The position numbers and the translations under genes are program-made. A model generated the notes under the pieces. It was not told the DNA's origin. It ran no database searches and worked only from the letters and a program-made list of their open reading frames with translations. A stretch of DNA of 64,000 nucleotides from Panorpa germanica (taxonomy: Eukaryota; Arthropoda; Insecta; Mecoptera; Panorpidae). Of this stretch, positions 23,641 through 35,287 are shown one piece after another. Location: the NCBI GenBank assembly GCA_963678705.1, contig OY783218.1, positions 4,846,152-4,910,151 on the forward strand, read 5' to 3'. How positions within the stretch are numbered: position 1 is the stretch's first letter; every line of letters starts with the position of its first letter.

Positions 23641-24788
23641 GTGATCAAAAACTTACGAGTCTAAAACAAGTTTAGTCCAATCTACAAATACAATAGTACT
23701 TCACAAATAAAAAGAGCGCCATCTGTTTTTCAAATCAGAAAACAATTCAAAATATGAATAATAAATTTTTTTTTAATTAAAAACTTTCAGGTTCTCATTA
23801 AATTAAAAATTCTATTGTTTTAATACAATTAACATTACTTATTAAAATAAAACGGTTGAGTTAATACAGTTTTCTTGTAGGACTGTAGGACACTGTAGAA
23901 TACAGCACAGTAAAATGCATTGTTCTGTTTGTAGATAAATTTACATTTTAATTATGACGATCTGAACATGGCAGTTCATTTCGGTTCTTAAATGACACTC
24001 AACACAATAAAACATATTTAATTACTACATTTTGTTAATTAATGTGTCGAATCATTCATTGCCTGAGAGTGGCGGTAAAGTGTTTATTTTAGTATAAGAT
24101 GGCAGTAACTGTCAATTTAGCTAAATATTATGACTGAATGAATATTTATGAATGTGATATACGACAATATAACGTACGCTGTTAAATTTTCATTATTTTG
24201 TAAACTTTTAACCAATATGTTGCTTGTTAAAAGTTTTTTAATAATACTCAATATTTAAAATTAATAATTCACCAAGTGTTGAACTTTACCGTCTTTCCAT
24301 TCTGTTATTTTGAGCTTTATTTTGTTCGGAAAGTTAAAAACGAACAAGAATTTCCCATCAATAAATCACGTTGAAACAATTTACTGCGTAATAGTGCGAG
24401 TAGATAAATTCCGCATTCCAATCAGTTGAAAAAGAAAATAATAAGTGAACCTATTGACACGCAGGCGTTTAGTGTTTTAAAAAATTACTGCATAACCTCA
24501 AAATGGTAATGGTATACGAAGCTTATTTAAATAGTTCAATTTTTTTTAATTATTACGAGTATATGTGTTGTATTACTAGCTTGTGTTAAAAGGGCCAACG
24601 AAACAAATGATAGCAATGCTTTATCAATACACGAAATGCAGATTTTTATAATGTTTTGAAAATAAGAAAAGTAGTGTCACTATATCCACTGTAACTCGCA
24701 CACTGCTGGTCATATACTCATGACATTTTATCGTTTGAAAGTTGGTACTATCTAAAAATCATATAGATTTGTCAATAGTAGGGCCATC
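23641..24788. other. AT-rich intergenic DNA
   Basis: No gene or repeat boundary recognised. Confidence 0.35.
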
Positions 24789-24799
24789 TATTAGTCATT

Positions 24800-25451
24800 G
24801 GATGGATGGCGGAAATAGAAAAAAGGGAAGAAAAAACAGGACAATAAATAAGCTCGTAGCTGCGTTGCATAAGGAACATGAAGAGAGAGGAAGTACTAAA
24901 AGAGGCAGTGAAGGGAAGCAGGAGAAAGAAAGAAGTAGCGAGGAAACAGTTAAACTTCAGTCCAGAAAAATAGAGGATTTGCGGAAAGGAGATAAGGACA
25001 AGAGGTGGATGACGGAGATAGAGACAATAATAAAATAGTAAAGGAAGAGAGTCAAGAAGAAATAGTAAAGTAAGAGAGTCAAGAGGAAATAGTAAAGATG
25101 GAGTGTTTATGCCTGTAATAGACATAAGTGGAGAAGTGAAAACGAAGAGAGAAGGCAGGAAAGATAGAGAAAAGATAATAGAGGGTTTGTCGAGAGGTGA
25201 CAAGGAAGGCAAGAGGTGATAGATGAAGATACAGGTAATAAGGAAGGAGAAGCAGGAAACGGTGTGAATAAAGGAGGAGTAGGGGACATGAAGAGAGAGG
25301 ATCAAGAAAGAAGGAACAGAAAGTACTATTCGAAGTAGTAATAGTCTAGAATAGTTTAAGTTTAGTTTTAACTTTGAATTTATATGAAATGCATTAAGAA
25401 ATATACTAATGTAGATTGTAAAGCCGAAAGGCACACAATTAATGTAATAAA
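24800..25451 (+). mobile_element. 5'-truncated LINE, family Y copy 1, with 11-bp target duplication
   Basis: Flanked by TATTAGTCATT at 24789-24799 and 25452-25462. The interior begins in the ORF2 tail (GGATGGATGGCGGAAAT...), open to the stop at 25036-25038, with the residues NKLVAALHKEHEERGSTKRG and KIEDLRKGDKDKRWMTEIET. It continues through a purine-rich 3' UTR (tandem GAGTCAAGAGGAAATAGTAAA-like units) to the family Y 3' end TGTAAAGCCGAAAGGCACAC followed by an AAT-rich tail. The tail is shared with 35288-36453 and 57082-57607. The 290-codon ORF on the opposite strand is an artefact of the purine-rich UTR. Confidence 0.85.
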
Positions 25452-25489
25452 TATTAGTCATTAATGCGTTATATGTTGTAGTGTTGAAA

Positions 25490-25762
25490 CCATAGACATA
25501 TAAGAATATAGTGCACGAAGGGTACGGCCGCGTGTAAGAGGAAGCGATAAAGACAAAGAGAAAGATAGCTGCCGAGTGTCCTATCTGTCTCTTTCTAACC
25601 AAACCGCTGCTTGGCTCATTGGCGGTAAGGTAAGGGGTAAGCAAGCAAGCAGACGCAGTGCTCGGCTAGAAGGGGACAAAGAGGACACTCGTCAGCTATC
25701 TCTCTCTTTGCCTTTATCGCAGTATTCAGTCTCTTGCGAACTCTATTCTTATACCTCTATGG
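25490..25762 (+). mobile_element. Family B MITE, complete copy with 6-bp target duplication
   Basis: 273 bp flanked by TTGAAA (25484-25489 and 25763-25768). Termini CCATAGACATATAAGAATA (left) and, reversed, CCATAGAGGTATAAGAATA (right). The interior is GC-richer than its surroundings and has two inverted 'CCGAGTGTCCTATCTG'/'GAGGACACTCG' blocks. No coding capacity. A split copy is at 9564-10230. Confidence 0.8.
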
Positions 25763-25768
25763 TTGAAA

Positions 25769-26073
25769 CAGATATTCTATTTTATGACAATTGAAATTAA
25801 AATAACATTGAATTCTTTCAAACTTTCATATCGATATCAAATTAGTAATTCCTTTAGTACCAAGTTACTTATATATTGCCTATGGCTCAATTATTTCTTG
25901 TACTTAATGTAAGCTATCTTCTGTTTTGTTCTAAAATTAATCCTACAAGTCTTAAATGGAAAACAATAGAGTTTATCTTTGACATCTTGTTTCTATATTT
26001 ACTACTCAGGAAGGAATGGAAACAAGGAAACACAGATTATCCATTAATAAGTCCTTTGTTTTCTTTATGTATA
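25769..26073. other. Intergenic DNA without recognised features
   Basis: AT-rich; a 68-codon ORF (25876-26082) has no recognised motif. Confidence 0.3.
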
Positions 26074-26352
26074 CACTGTTAAAAACGTTCTTAAATTGTA
26101 TACAAATTTAATAGACAAATGCATATTAAAAATTAATTCTTTTGTATTTATTAAAATTAATATAATTTTACAAAACAAGTCAATTAAAATGCACGTTTTT
26201 TATGAAAATTAATATACGGATCTAAATATTTTTTTATTGCACTATGGTTATAAAATATGCTTTAAAAATGTTATGAGGTTTTATTTACCAGCCCTGCCCT
26301 AAATTATAATTTAGGACAAACTGTTATTTACAAGCTATTAAACTAATATATT

Positions 26353-26355
<3 letters not shown>

Positions 26356-26399
<44 letters not shown>

Positions 26400-26976
26400 T
26401 ATTTCTTCTATTGTTTCAGCAATTTGCCTAAGTAGGCAATAAGCTCCTTACATGATTAATGAATTAAGACATGTAAGGGAAACATTCCAGTGAATGCCCT
26501 CTTGTTTTTATATACAATAAATTAGTATAATATATGATACAGTGAACACTATTCCCTATCGAGGACCTAAAGCTAAGTCTACTGGTTGATATCACCTTAA
26601 TCTGCGGGGTTCCCTGTTGTCACACACGTTCAGTTGATTCGCCAACGCATTGGGATGGTTGATTAATCTATCACTATATTTTGTACTGGATGGATATATT
26701 TCATCTTTGATGGATGCTATTGGGATGTCTTTCTGGATGACTTCGTTAATGACGTAGTATGGTGCATCTACAATGAGTCGTAGTACTTTGTTTTGAAATC
26801 GCTGGATTATGGCTATATTGGAGTTGCTTGCAGTACCCCAAAGCTGAATTCCGTAAGTCCAGATGGGTTTCAGAATGGTTTTATATATAAGTACTTTGTT
26901 GTCCAGAGAGAGTTTTGACTTTCGACCAATTATCCAATACATTTTCCTGATTTTAAGACCAAGCTGCTTACGCTTT
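26356..26976 (-). mobile_element. 5'-truncated jockey-like LINE with TA-rich tail, nested
   Basis: The reverse strand encodes the RT thumb region. The longest open piece is 26592-26942 and includes KTILKPIWTYGIQLWGTASN, then FQNKVLRLIVDAPYYV, then DRLINHPNALANQLN. An in-frame TGA at 26592-26594 interrupts the conserved end, which would read on as YQPVDLA. The 3' UTR ends in A-rich sequence that grades into a (TA)n tract (26356-26394). The RT catalytic motifs are absent. Inserted within the family E element. Confidence 0.85.
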
Positions 26977-27113
26977 GCAAAAATATGCTCGTAGTAAAAT
27001 AATTAAATAAAATAAAAATATATTAAATACATTTTATGTCAACTGCTGGCTTGTGACTGCACAAAAAAACTATATAAATTTTAGAACCGTTCTAAAGAAT
27101 ATTTTAGAACTAG

Positions 27114-27423
27114 GGGCCGTATTTCTTATTCTTGCGAGCAATGATCGTGATTGAACAGATCTGATTTATATGAGTGAAATATTTTCTGAATCACTTTTAA
27201 AAGAGTATTCCTGTACTATTCCTAATTTTTATTATTAATCATTATCCGATATGATACGAATCACTTTTAAAAGAGTATTTCTGAACTATACTAATAATTA
27301 ATAATAAAATTCAGGAATAGTACAGAAATAATCTTGTAAAAGTAATTCGTAAAATGTTTCACTCGTATAAATCAGATCTGTTCGATCACGATCATTGTTC
27401 GCAAGACTCAGGAATACGGGCCC
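27114..27423. repeat. Palindromic MITE, ~310 bp, nested
   Basis: Two arms of about 130-150 bp pair with each other: GGGGCCGTATTTCTTATTCT at the left and, reversed, GGGCCCGTATTCCTGAGTCT at the right. Both are followed by TGCGA(G/A)CAATGATCGTGAT and GAACAGATCTGATTTATA. Pairing continues through CACTTTTA(A/C)AAGA and CTGTACTATTCCT. The DNA strand or its RNA could fold into one long hairpin. No ORF. Confidence 0.85.
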
Positions 27424-27480
27424 TGGTGTTAAAAAAAATTCAGATCACAGAATATCAATTTTCATAACATATACAGAGCA

Positions 27481-27528
27481 TTTTCATCGAATTCTTTAAC
27501 AAATTTTTCATCGAATTCTTTAACAAAT
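27481..27528 (+). repeat. Perfect tandem duplication, 2 x 24 bp
   Basis: The unit TTTTCATCGAATTCTTTAAC plus AAAT occurs twice head to tail (27481-27504, 27505-27528) without mismatch, inside the family E element. Probably replication slippage. Confidence 0.9.
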
Positions 27529-27640
27529 TCAGACAAAAATTTATCTTAAATAAAATTAATTCTCTGCTCTTTATTTTATGTTAATACGCATTTGTCTATT
27601 AAATATTTGTATTAAAATTTAGAACATTTTTAACAGTGTA

Positions 27641-29034
27641 GTGATACCCAAACTACTAGCTAGACTATTTAAAAATTATATTTCATAATATATACTTTTC
27701 AAATAGGCCTATCGTTCAAAACAATTGTGACCGGATACAATTGATTTTAGCGAAGTAATTATGACTATATACGAGACAATTGTTTTTTCAGAAAGGAAAC
27801 TGTAACTAAATATAACTAATTATTCGCTGGAGGGTTTTCATCGATTGTGAAAGGAGAGGAAATATGAGTTTTAGCAAAGTAGTTCTGATTAGATACAATC
27901 GGTTTGTCTTTCCGCTGTGTCACTTTCACAAAAAGATTCACATCTCTGCCCCTTCGTATTTCTAACTGCGGTTTAATGTTTATTTAAATCCTATCAGGAA
28001 ATATTACATACTACATAATAAATCATAAACATGATCAGAACGTATTATAATAAATCATAGGTCAATAATATTAAAACGTATAACTAATTAATCAATAATT
28101 ATCATTCCACATGTATTACAGAGCGTAGCTTTCAACTATAAATAAACTTGAATTACTTCATACATAAGTTTATCCAACCCACCGTTAAAAGTTTACTAGT
28201 TACGTGTATAAAATAAAACAGATTGTCTGTTAGATAAACGTAATTTATTATTCTATTTTATTGCTCCATCTTCTGGTTAATTTATATTTGTGAAAAGATG
28301 TAAACAACAATATTTATAACGCCCCAAACATCCCTTTTTTGCCAAACACCTTTAAAAGGTGTGTAGAATATATTTTTCGTAGCTATTTGTCTTTAGTAGT
28401 AGTAGTAGTAATACTTTTTCTAAATAAATTGCTCCACGCATTATTTGTTTTGTCTAACCGTGTGACGAGCGGATCACATAAATCGTAAAGTAGTGCGTTT
28501 AACGCTTAAATAGTTTATTTATTCTAAAGAGCTTTTTTTTGACATTTATTGTGAATAAGTCAAAAGCTAACCTCACTTTTCTGATACGCAGAATGGCTTC
28601 TTTGGACTGCCTTATTAATGATTATTGTTGTGATACGACAAGTGTGCAAGTATTTCTACATACATATATGTTATATATACCACATTACCATCAATTATTA
28701 AAACGTATTTTGTTGAATAAATAACATTGAACTTAATCTATTTTTAAACCAAATTGAATATCCAATATTGATGGTTATCAATCATAATATAAAAGCAGTG
28801 ATTTTACGTGTTTTTACTTTATTTTGTGTGTATAGTCAGATGTTGGTTTAATGCTATGCCACCAGGGGGATTTATTACTGAAGGTCAAGTCAATGTAAAA
28901 AAGTAAAAGTCGAACTGTTAAATGATTGATAAGTTTCATTGGAAATTATTAGGAACAAAGGTGAGTTATCAGTAGGGTATATTGAAGTTAATTCGCATTA
29001 GTACAATTTAAAATGAGATGAAATAATGTTATAT
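27641..29034. other. AT-rich intergenic DNA
   Basis: No gene recognised. There is a short (GTA)n run at about 28395-28409. The 61-codon ORF at 28539-28724 has no motif. Confidence 0.35.
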
Positions 29035-29289
29035 AATGTTTCCGCAACGATCCGCTGGGAATGACATGTGCTGTAAATACACGACTATGAGTAGATTGTG
29101 AGGCGGCACTTTGATGTACCTTCGTATGAACCATATTATAAATACATAATTATGAAATACATACTTGTACAGTACAGAAAATAGAAACTTCCTTTTATGA
29201 TAAAGTGCATATGGCTTAATCCTGCAGAAAAAACGAATATCGCAAAGAGACGGTTCCAGCGTAAGAGAGTCCTTGGACTGGTGCATAAA

Positions 29290-29490
29290 AATATATCCAT
29301 ATTCCCAATTTTGTAAATGTAATCAGTGCTCTCACACTAGAAACGACGAAGCTATACGAATACATACGTTCATTTCAAACCTGCGACTTAATCCCAAGTA
29401 GCCGTGTTTTTGTCCAAAGACAGTAGTGTATCGATAAACATTAAAATAAAATCTTGATCTCATGATAAAATATGCTAATGCAAAACAACT
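29290..29490. repeat. Degraded family D-like repeat
   Basis: It shares order and wording with family D (16942-17645): a 'TGTAAATGTAATCAG' block, 'CTCTCACACT', then 'ATCGATAAACATTAAA' and 'CTCATGATAAAATATGCTAATGCAAA'. Terminal repeats are not recognisable and the boundaries are approximate. Confidence 0.45.
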
Positions 29491-30939
29491 TCTACACATT
29501 CCACTGACTACAAAGACGCTAGAAGTTTGAGTTAAAAGTAACGAGCAAACGACTCCTTTAAGTATGATCCATTGTATGAACTCCAGCTGTAGGTACAACC
29601 AAGTCGACTATAGTAGACTAGTATATGAACAGTCTTGGAACAAAGTATAGGTACAAAGCGTATCAAATGAACCTTGAAATTATCTTATGGTAAGCTAATA
29701 CTTTTTAACTTTGCGTTGCAAGACATTTTCTATATAAAAAGTAGAAAATGAACATGCAAAACAATTTTCTATCTGGAAGGTTGTAAATCATATATATTTT
29801 GAGGGCTATTATACACAAAAAAATCTTTCGTTGCAAGACTTTTCTGAAATGACAAATTCTCGTTTCTTTCTAAAGTATGATATACGAGTATGCCACAAAA
29901 TTTACGAGTATAAACAGTATGAATTTAACATCTTTAAATATTGGATAGAATACAGATAGCTAGAATAGATAGCTAGTTAGAATATTAGATATTATGCGAT
30001 AGCACGTATTTCTAAATTAAACGTCACTATATTCGTTTCCACACTCCTGACACTTCTTGTTGAAAATTGAATTATAAATTGAAATTAGATTTCTATCGAA
30101 CAGTCGGAACATCACTCTTTTCGACAAGCTGACGTATTCACTTCCTTAATCTAAGATTAAACATCCAATATGGAATCCTTTAAAGAACTTCTGAACGTTT
30201 ACGTCTCGTTTCCGGTGAAAAGCATTCAAAATGTCGGATACTGGGTTAAAATAATCTACTGTTAACTAACTTGTGTTTGTATATTTGCCAGGACATGAAT
30301 ACCCTCTTACTGAAAGGACTAAAGCGGATTATAATCTCCTTGGTTGAATTTGGGTGAACACATGAGGTGTGACAAAGATGTTTGTCTTGTTGTCAGATGA
30401 CACAGAGATTGTTTTGAATATATTAACGCACGTTGTTATCATAAATTAATTTCATCGTTTAGAATATTATTATGATTTAAATTAGACCGAACTAATAGTA
30501 TTATAATTATAGGTTAACTCAGCAAAAAGGTACTCGTATAATAAGTCAAAGCTGACATTAACAGTTAGGTTAAATTTATTTGGAGGTTATGTTTCAGCTA
30601 ACTAATGTATGTAACTCAATATGCAGGGTTTTTTAATAAGGGTGATATGTGATAACTTCGACTTTTATTGGCAGCTATTTTTAACATTGATTAACTGTCA
30701 TATTTTGACATTTGTGATCAATTACATTAATCACTTAATCTTCGAATACCATATAATTTACCAAAGCATTGGAACGGCTAAAATAAGTGAAATAATTAAG
30801 TAAAAATTGAAGGTAATTTTGATTAAAAAATAATCATCAAAGCAAATTTATTAACGAGATTCCACATGATATTCGAGAAAGCTCACAGAATCCTAAAAAG
30901 TCACTGTTTTATGTGGATTTTCTTCCGGCGACATTTTTG
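29491..30939. other. AT-rich intergenic DNA
   Basis: No gene, RNA or repeat boundary recognised. Confidence 0.35.
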
Positions 30940-31260
30940 AATATACGCGCTACTATGCTTTACCTATCTAAACCCTCTAAATGTAATAAACACTCGCTCA
31001 CTGCAAGCGACAAAGCCGTTCGAATACGGGCGTTACATAGCTCTCATACTGGATCGTATTTAAAAGAATTTTAACCAAGCGAATACATGCTACAACGCTA
31101 AATCTATTTGAATCTTTTAAATGCAATCAGCTGGCTCAGACTGGAAAGGAACAATGGGGTATCGATAAAAATTAAAGTAAAAGTTTGCTCTCATGATAAA
31201 TTATGTTAGTGCAAAGCAACTCTAATACACCCTACAGTACACAAGTTGGCGTACTGTCGT
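30940..31260. repeat. Degraded family D element
   Basis: It aligns by eye to most of the family D element: GAATATACGCGCTACTATGC and TTTACCTATC, CGTTCGAATACGGGCG, TATCGATAAAAATTAAAGT-AAAGTTTGCTCTCAT and ACAGTACACAAGTT. The termini with GGCCTGTCTCAG are lost. Confidence 0.6.
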
Positions 31261-33287
31261 ATCGGTACCGCTCCAAGGACGCCAGAATTCGCCGTCACTG
31301 TAAAACGCTTACAGTGTGCGACGAGTCTAAGAAGTTGCGCTAACTGAAAAGGTAAAGAATTGTCTTGGATTAAAGAGTACCTCATTAGGATAGTGTCGGA
31401 ATACTTTGAATCATAACTTAAACCACTTCCTTTCCTCTTGCTCAACACATGGAATTTACCTTACATTCACGTAATATTATACTTGAGCGAATCGTAACAA
31501 TAATTAATCTGAAAGGTTATCATTTAATTCTTAAAAAGAAAGTCTTCTTAAGCTTTTGTAATCTTTGGAAGGAGGTACATATGAAGTGTTGTTTATGTTA
31601 ATAGGTAGAAAGATAGATCTATTTCTCAAAATTACTAAAAAGTCACAAAACGTTAAGGTAGCATTGTTTATATAATAGGTAACTTTTATTATGATAGATA
31701 AACTTTAAGTACATGTAACTGTGTTCGTTGACATCAGTTCGTTATTTGAAGCAAAGTTGATATTAATATGCCTTCAAAATCGTATGATTTACTAGCGCTA
31801 GACTTCTTTTGTATGACTATGTTGAGTCACAAACTACAGCGGCGTATTTACGAATTATTTTGTGACTTAAGATCAATATGACATGAGCTCTTGTTGAGAT
31901 AAATTTCCAATTATACTAGAATGCTACTATAAAATGGTTAACTTGAATGACTGCTATAAACCGCGGCTGTTAACGATATTTAAATGGTTTTGCGTTCCAA
32001 ATATCATTTCATTAAATGTACTGTAATATCAAATAAAGATTTTTGGTAAAGATATATTATTTGGTTTATTTACATTTAAAGTTATATTTACCCCTCTTAA
32101 TGAAGAACCCTTTCTGTCACCACTTCTCTTAAATAAACATTTCTGTAATGTCATTAATACTGTTAATGTTTATAACGAAGACCCTGGCAACAAAATATTT
32201 CAAATTGAACGTTTGTAGAAGTATTACTCAAATATAAGTAAATTGCAAATATTTACTTTATGGGAGGACGAAATTTGTTTGACGTTTAAGGATAAAACAT
32301 AAAATAAAAACTAAAACTGAATAAGAGGGAATAACCCTACAATGTTTATATACATTATAATTTATTCTAGGAACAACATTTAAGTTTCTCATTAATATAT
32401 ATCACAAGAAGTTACAAAACTAAAGTTATTTCATCGTAGTAAACAAGAGCTTGTTATATTTTTAGTCCACTAGGACTAGGGCATTTGTTGGTCTATACTC
32501 TATCACTCCCACAACAAAACTAAATGAAGTTGTAAACTTTAAGAAACAAGATTTCCGTATTCTTCCTCTTATACTCTGTTAGTTTTCTTTCCCATCCTTC
32601 CCCTCATCCTTGAAACAGTTGTACTTGTATTTTATTGCCTCAGTCATATTAACGAGCTCTCTCTACCCACTCTCGAAGTTTTCCTAATGTTTCTTCATTG
32701 CTCTCAACAGTTTCTTAGTCACTTTCACCACCCTGCTCTCGCCCTCGTATATCTAACACCAAGTTATGTTCGCTGACTTTCTAAGGATATTTATCAGAAA
32801 CGGGATATACTCGTACTTCGTTAGTGAACTGACAGGAGCAGGACGTTGTCCTAAATTTAACGTTTGGTAATTGACAGCTGAAGTTATAGCCGAGATGACA
32901 CACTGAAAACTATCCCAGCTTTTTCAAATATCTACTCTTGAAGTATTTCTTTGAAACATCACTTATATACGGAATTAAATTAACATCAGCTAATGGATAC
33001 TCCCGAGTTTCCATTTTTGCGATGCTTCCTTCTGTTCTTATTGAATCTAATTTTAATTAGCTATTGAGTTAAGTACGGCTTAGAAATTAAATTAGTACAC
33101 GCGACTTTTTTCCTTTATAATCGTTTCTTTTCATCTATTTCCGTAAATGGCACTTCAGTATCACATGACTTAAACTAATTTTGATTTATTATAGGTGTAG
33201 ACCAGTGTAGACGAACAAAAGAAAAGACAAACGACTATTTTTACTCATGGTTATTTGGGTACTGAGATTTAGAATTTAGTTTATATT
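31261..33287. other. AT-rich intergenic DNA
   Basis: No gene recognised in this two-kilobase stretch. An 80-codon reverse ORF overlapping its left edge (31206-31448) has no recognisable motif. Confidence 0.35.
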
Positions 33288-33372
33288 GACAGTATTTATG
33301 GTGTCGTGGCGTCATATACGTGTGGCACATTGCTGCCTAATAAGTTTATGATTATGTATGTACAACATAAAT
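33288..33372 (+). repeat. Short dispersed repeat, second copy
   Basis: GTATTTATGGTGTCGTGGCG through TTATGATTATGTATGTAC matches 10231-10310 in order and spacing. Confidence 0.5.
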
Positions 33373-33472
33373 TTAATTTTATAACAACGAAACACAGAAA
33401 ATATAACATTGGTTTGGGGATCGAACTATGTCGTTTGTATTTTTTTTTAAACATAAATTTGTATCAATAGGG

Positions 33473-34643
33473 GTGCCTTCCACTAAGCGTTCATAACGTC
33501 CACAAAATTATTTCTGCCGTTCCACATGGCGACCAAGGTCGTTGTGGTCGCGGCGAAAACGTAATTAATGACTTCAACGTCAACCTCACAACGACCCATC
33601 TGAAGAGTTGGTCGTAGTAGTCGTCGTTGAGCATTTCGACGCAATGTTTAAACATAACGCAAAACTTAAAGATGACGATGACAGAAAAATTTACTTTTTA
33701 TTATTCGGAAAGAGATATTTTATTTTATTATATAGTTCATATTTAACTGCCATTTACACATTTTTCCTCATACTCTAACTTAATAAATAAACAATGTTCA
33801 TTATCATTTAGAATATATCTCTTTAATGAAAACTTAATGGGCTTGTGTCCTATGTCTTAATTTCTATAAAACTGTACTATATATTGATAAAGTGGGTTAC
33901 TAGAACCTCAAATGTTCAATTATTTTTTAATAACTCCTTATATATTAAGAGACATTAACAGTTAAAAAAGTCATATTGTCTCTTTAATTATTAAAGGGAT
34001 TCAACGTTGTACACATTCCAACTGCATGTGACATCACAATCCTTGTGTAAGGTTACCAACCTTACAGATCATAAATCTCTGATATATGTATTTATATACC
34101 AAAATATCAAATATAATTTACAGCTATTTCAAGGAACAATAAAATTTCAATATTATGTCTGCCTTAGCAGGGTTAAATAAAATAAAAACTTATTATTCTT
34201 TGACTTGAGTTGATTATTTGACTACCAACAGCTACAAAACATTACCACAGCACTGACCTGCTCAACAAATAACTGACGTTAAAATGCATTTCACGTCATA
34301 CAAATATGGCCGACCATTTCTAGCGCTAAAACTGCAATTAAAACTTTTAATTGCTATATCTCCGTCAATATTTAGATATTTAATAAAATAGACACGCTAA
34401 TACACATTTATTAACATCAAGTTCAATCAACAATTGAAAAATCGACCACTAAAAAATGAGGACACAAGCCCATTATGTATGTAGATATAGCTTTTGCTAT
34501 AGAGCTATTTAATCAAGTAGCGCCTTATTTTTTCAACGCTCATAACTTCCAGTTGAGTGTATGCTTGCAACGCTCGCAACCAAGTGGAACGTGAAAAACA
34601 GCGGTCGTGAGCGTGATTGTTGTGAACGCTTAGTGGAACGCAC
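33473..34643. mobile_element. TIR element (family F) interrupted by a family A copy
   Basis: Inverted ends GTGCCTTCCACTAAGCGTTC (left) and, reversed, GTGCGTTCCACTAAGCGTTC (right). The interior is GC-richer than its surroundings at both ends (GGTCGTTGTGGTCGCGGCG on the left). A complete family A element (33836-34474) splits it, so the original was about 530 bp. No target duplication seen by eye. No coding capacity. Confidence 0.75.
33836..34474 (+). mobile_element. Non-autonomous TIR element, family A copy 3 (nested, best preserved)
   Basis: 639 bp with both termini intact: AATGGGCTTGTGTCCTATG on the left and, reversed, AATGGGCTTGTGTCCTCATT on the right. Collinear with the copies at 5915 (reverse), 20690 and 63274. 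It sits inside family F, so it inserted more recently than that element. Confidence 0.88.
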
Positions 34644-35271
34644 TACCACATGAAAATAAGCGGCACTGTTTCATTTTTTATGTATCTTCATTAAAAATGT
34701 TTTATTTAAAAGTGCTTAATTTTTCTTAAAGTTTCTTTACTTTCAGTAAACACGTAATGTAAGATTAAAACTTAAAACATAAAACTAAAACTGTAAGTAG
34801 GAATGATACTTTAAGGTTAAACGAGAAAAATCTCATTAGAGAAAGCTCTTTAAGTATTAAAGTCTAATTCTAGGACACCCTTAAATGTTTCTTATATTTG
34901 ATTTATCTGTGATACCGTGATGCTGTATTTGTCTTTTGAACTTGACTTTCTTTAATAATGTTGAATGAGGGACGTAAGATAAGAGGTAGCTAAGTAGATT
35001 TTTGACCAATCCTATTACGTTATTAAAGGAAGGATCACAATTACATAAGAACTTTTATATACACTGTCAAAAATGTTCTTAAACTTCATAGAGAAATGCA
35101 TATTAAAATTAAGAATCGAATATATTAATTATATTAAAGCTGCATTAGTTTGAATTTTTGTTTCGTGAACTAACGATATGATATATTTGTTAAGGGTTAC
35201 ATTTTATTTGTCTCTGGAAATGTTGTTAAGCGATTTTCTACGCTCGGTATTGCTCTAATATAAGATATATG
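34644..35271. other. AT-rich intergenic DNA with a solo family E end
   Basis: A single family E terminus (TACACTGTCAAAAATGTTCT to AGAGAAATGCATATT) lies at about 35062-35105, without a partner. Otherwise nothing recognised. Confidence 0.4.
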
Positions 35272-35287
35272 TTACTAATAATTACTA

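Larger units (their letters stand above)
26074..27638. mobile_element. TIR element (family E) carrying nested LINE and MITE insertions
   Basis: The outer inverted repeats extend for about 50 bp: CACTGTTAAAAACGTTCTTA (left) and, reversed, CACTGTTAAAAATGTTCTAA (right). Both continue to AATAGACAAATGC. TA lies just outside on both sides (26072-26073, 27639-27640), which suggests a Tc1/mariner-type element. Inside are a truncated jockey-like LINE (26356-26976, minus) and a palindromic MITE (27114-27423). A solo family E end (CACTGTCAAAAATGTTCTTA) occurs at about 35064. No transposase is recognised, so the host element itself is non-autonomous. Confidence 0.75.

Noticed and set aside
24772-25644. 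290-codon reverse-strand ORF with a hydrophobic Ser/Leu/Phe-rich product
   Set aside because: It is the complement of the purine-rich 3' UTR and ORF2 tail of a family Y LINE and crosses the insertion boundary.
27481-27528. Target-site duplication or satellite seed
   Set aside because: Just two adjacent 24-bp copies, best explained by slippage.
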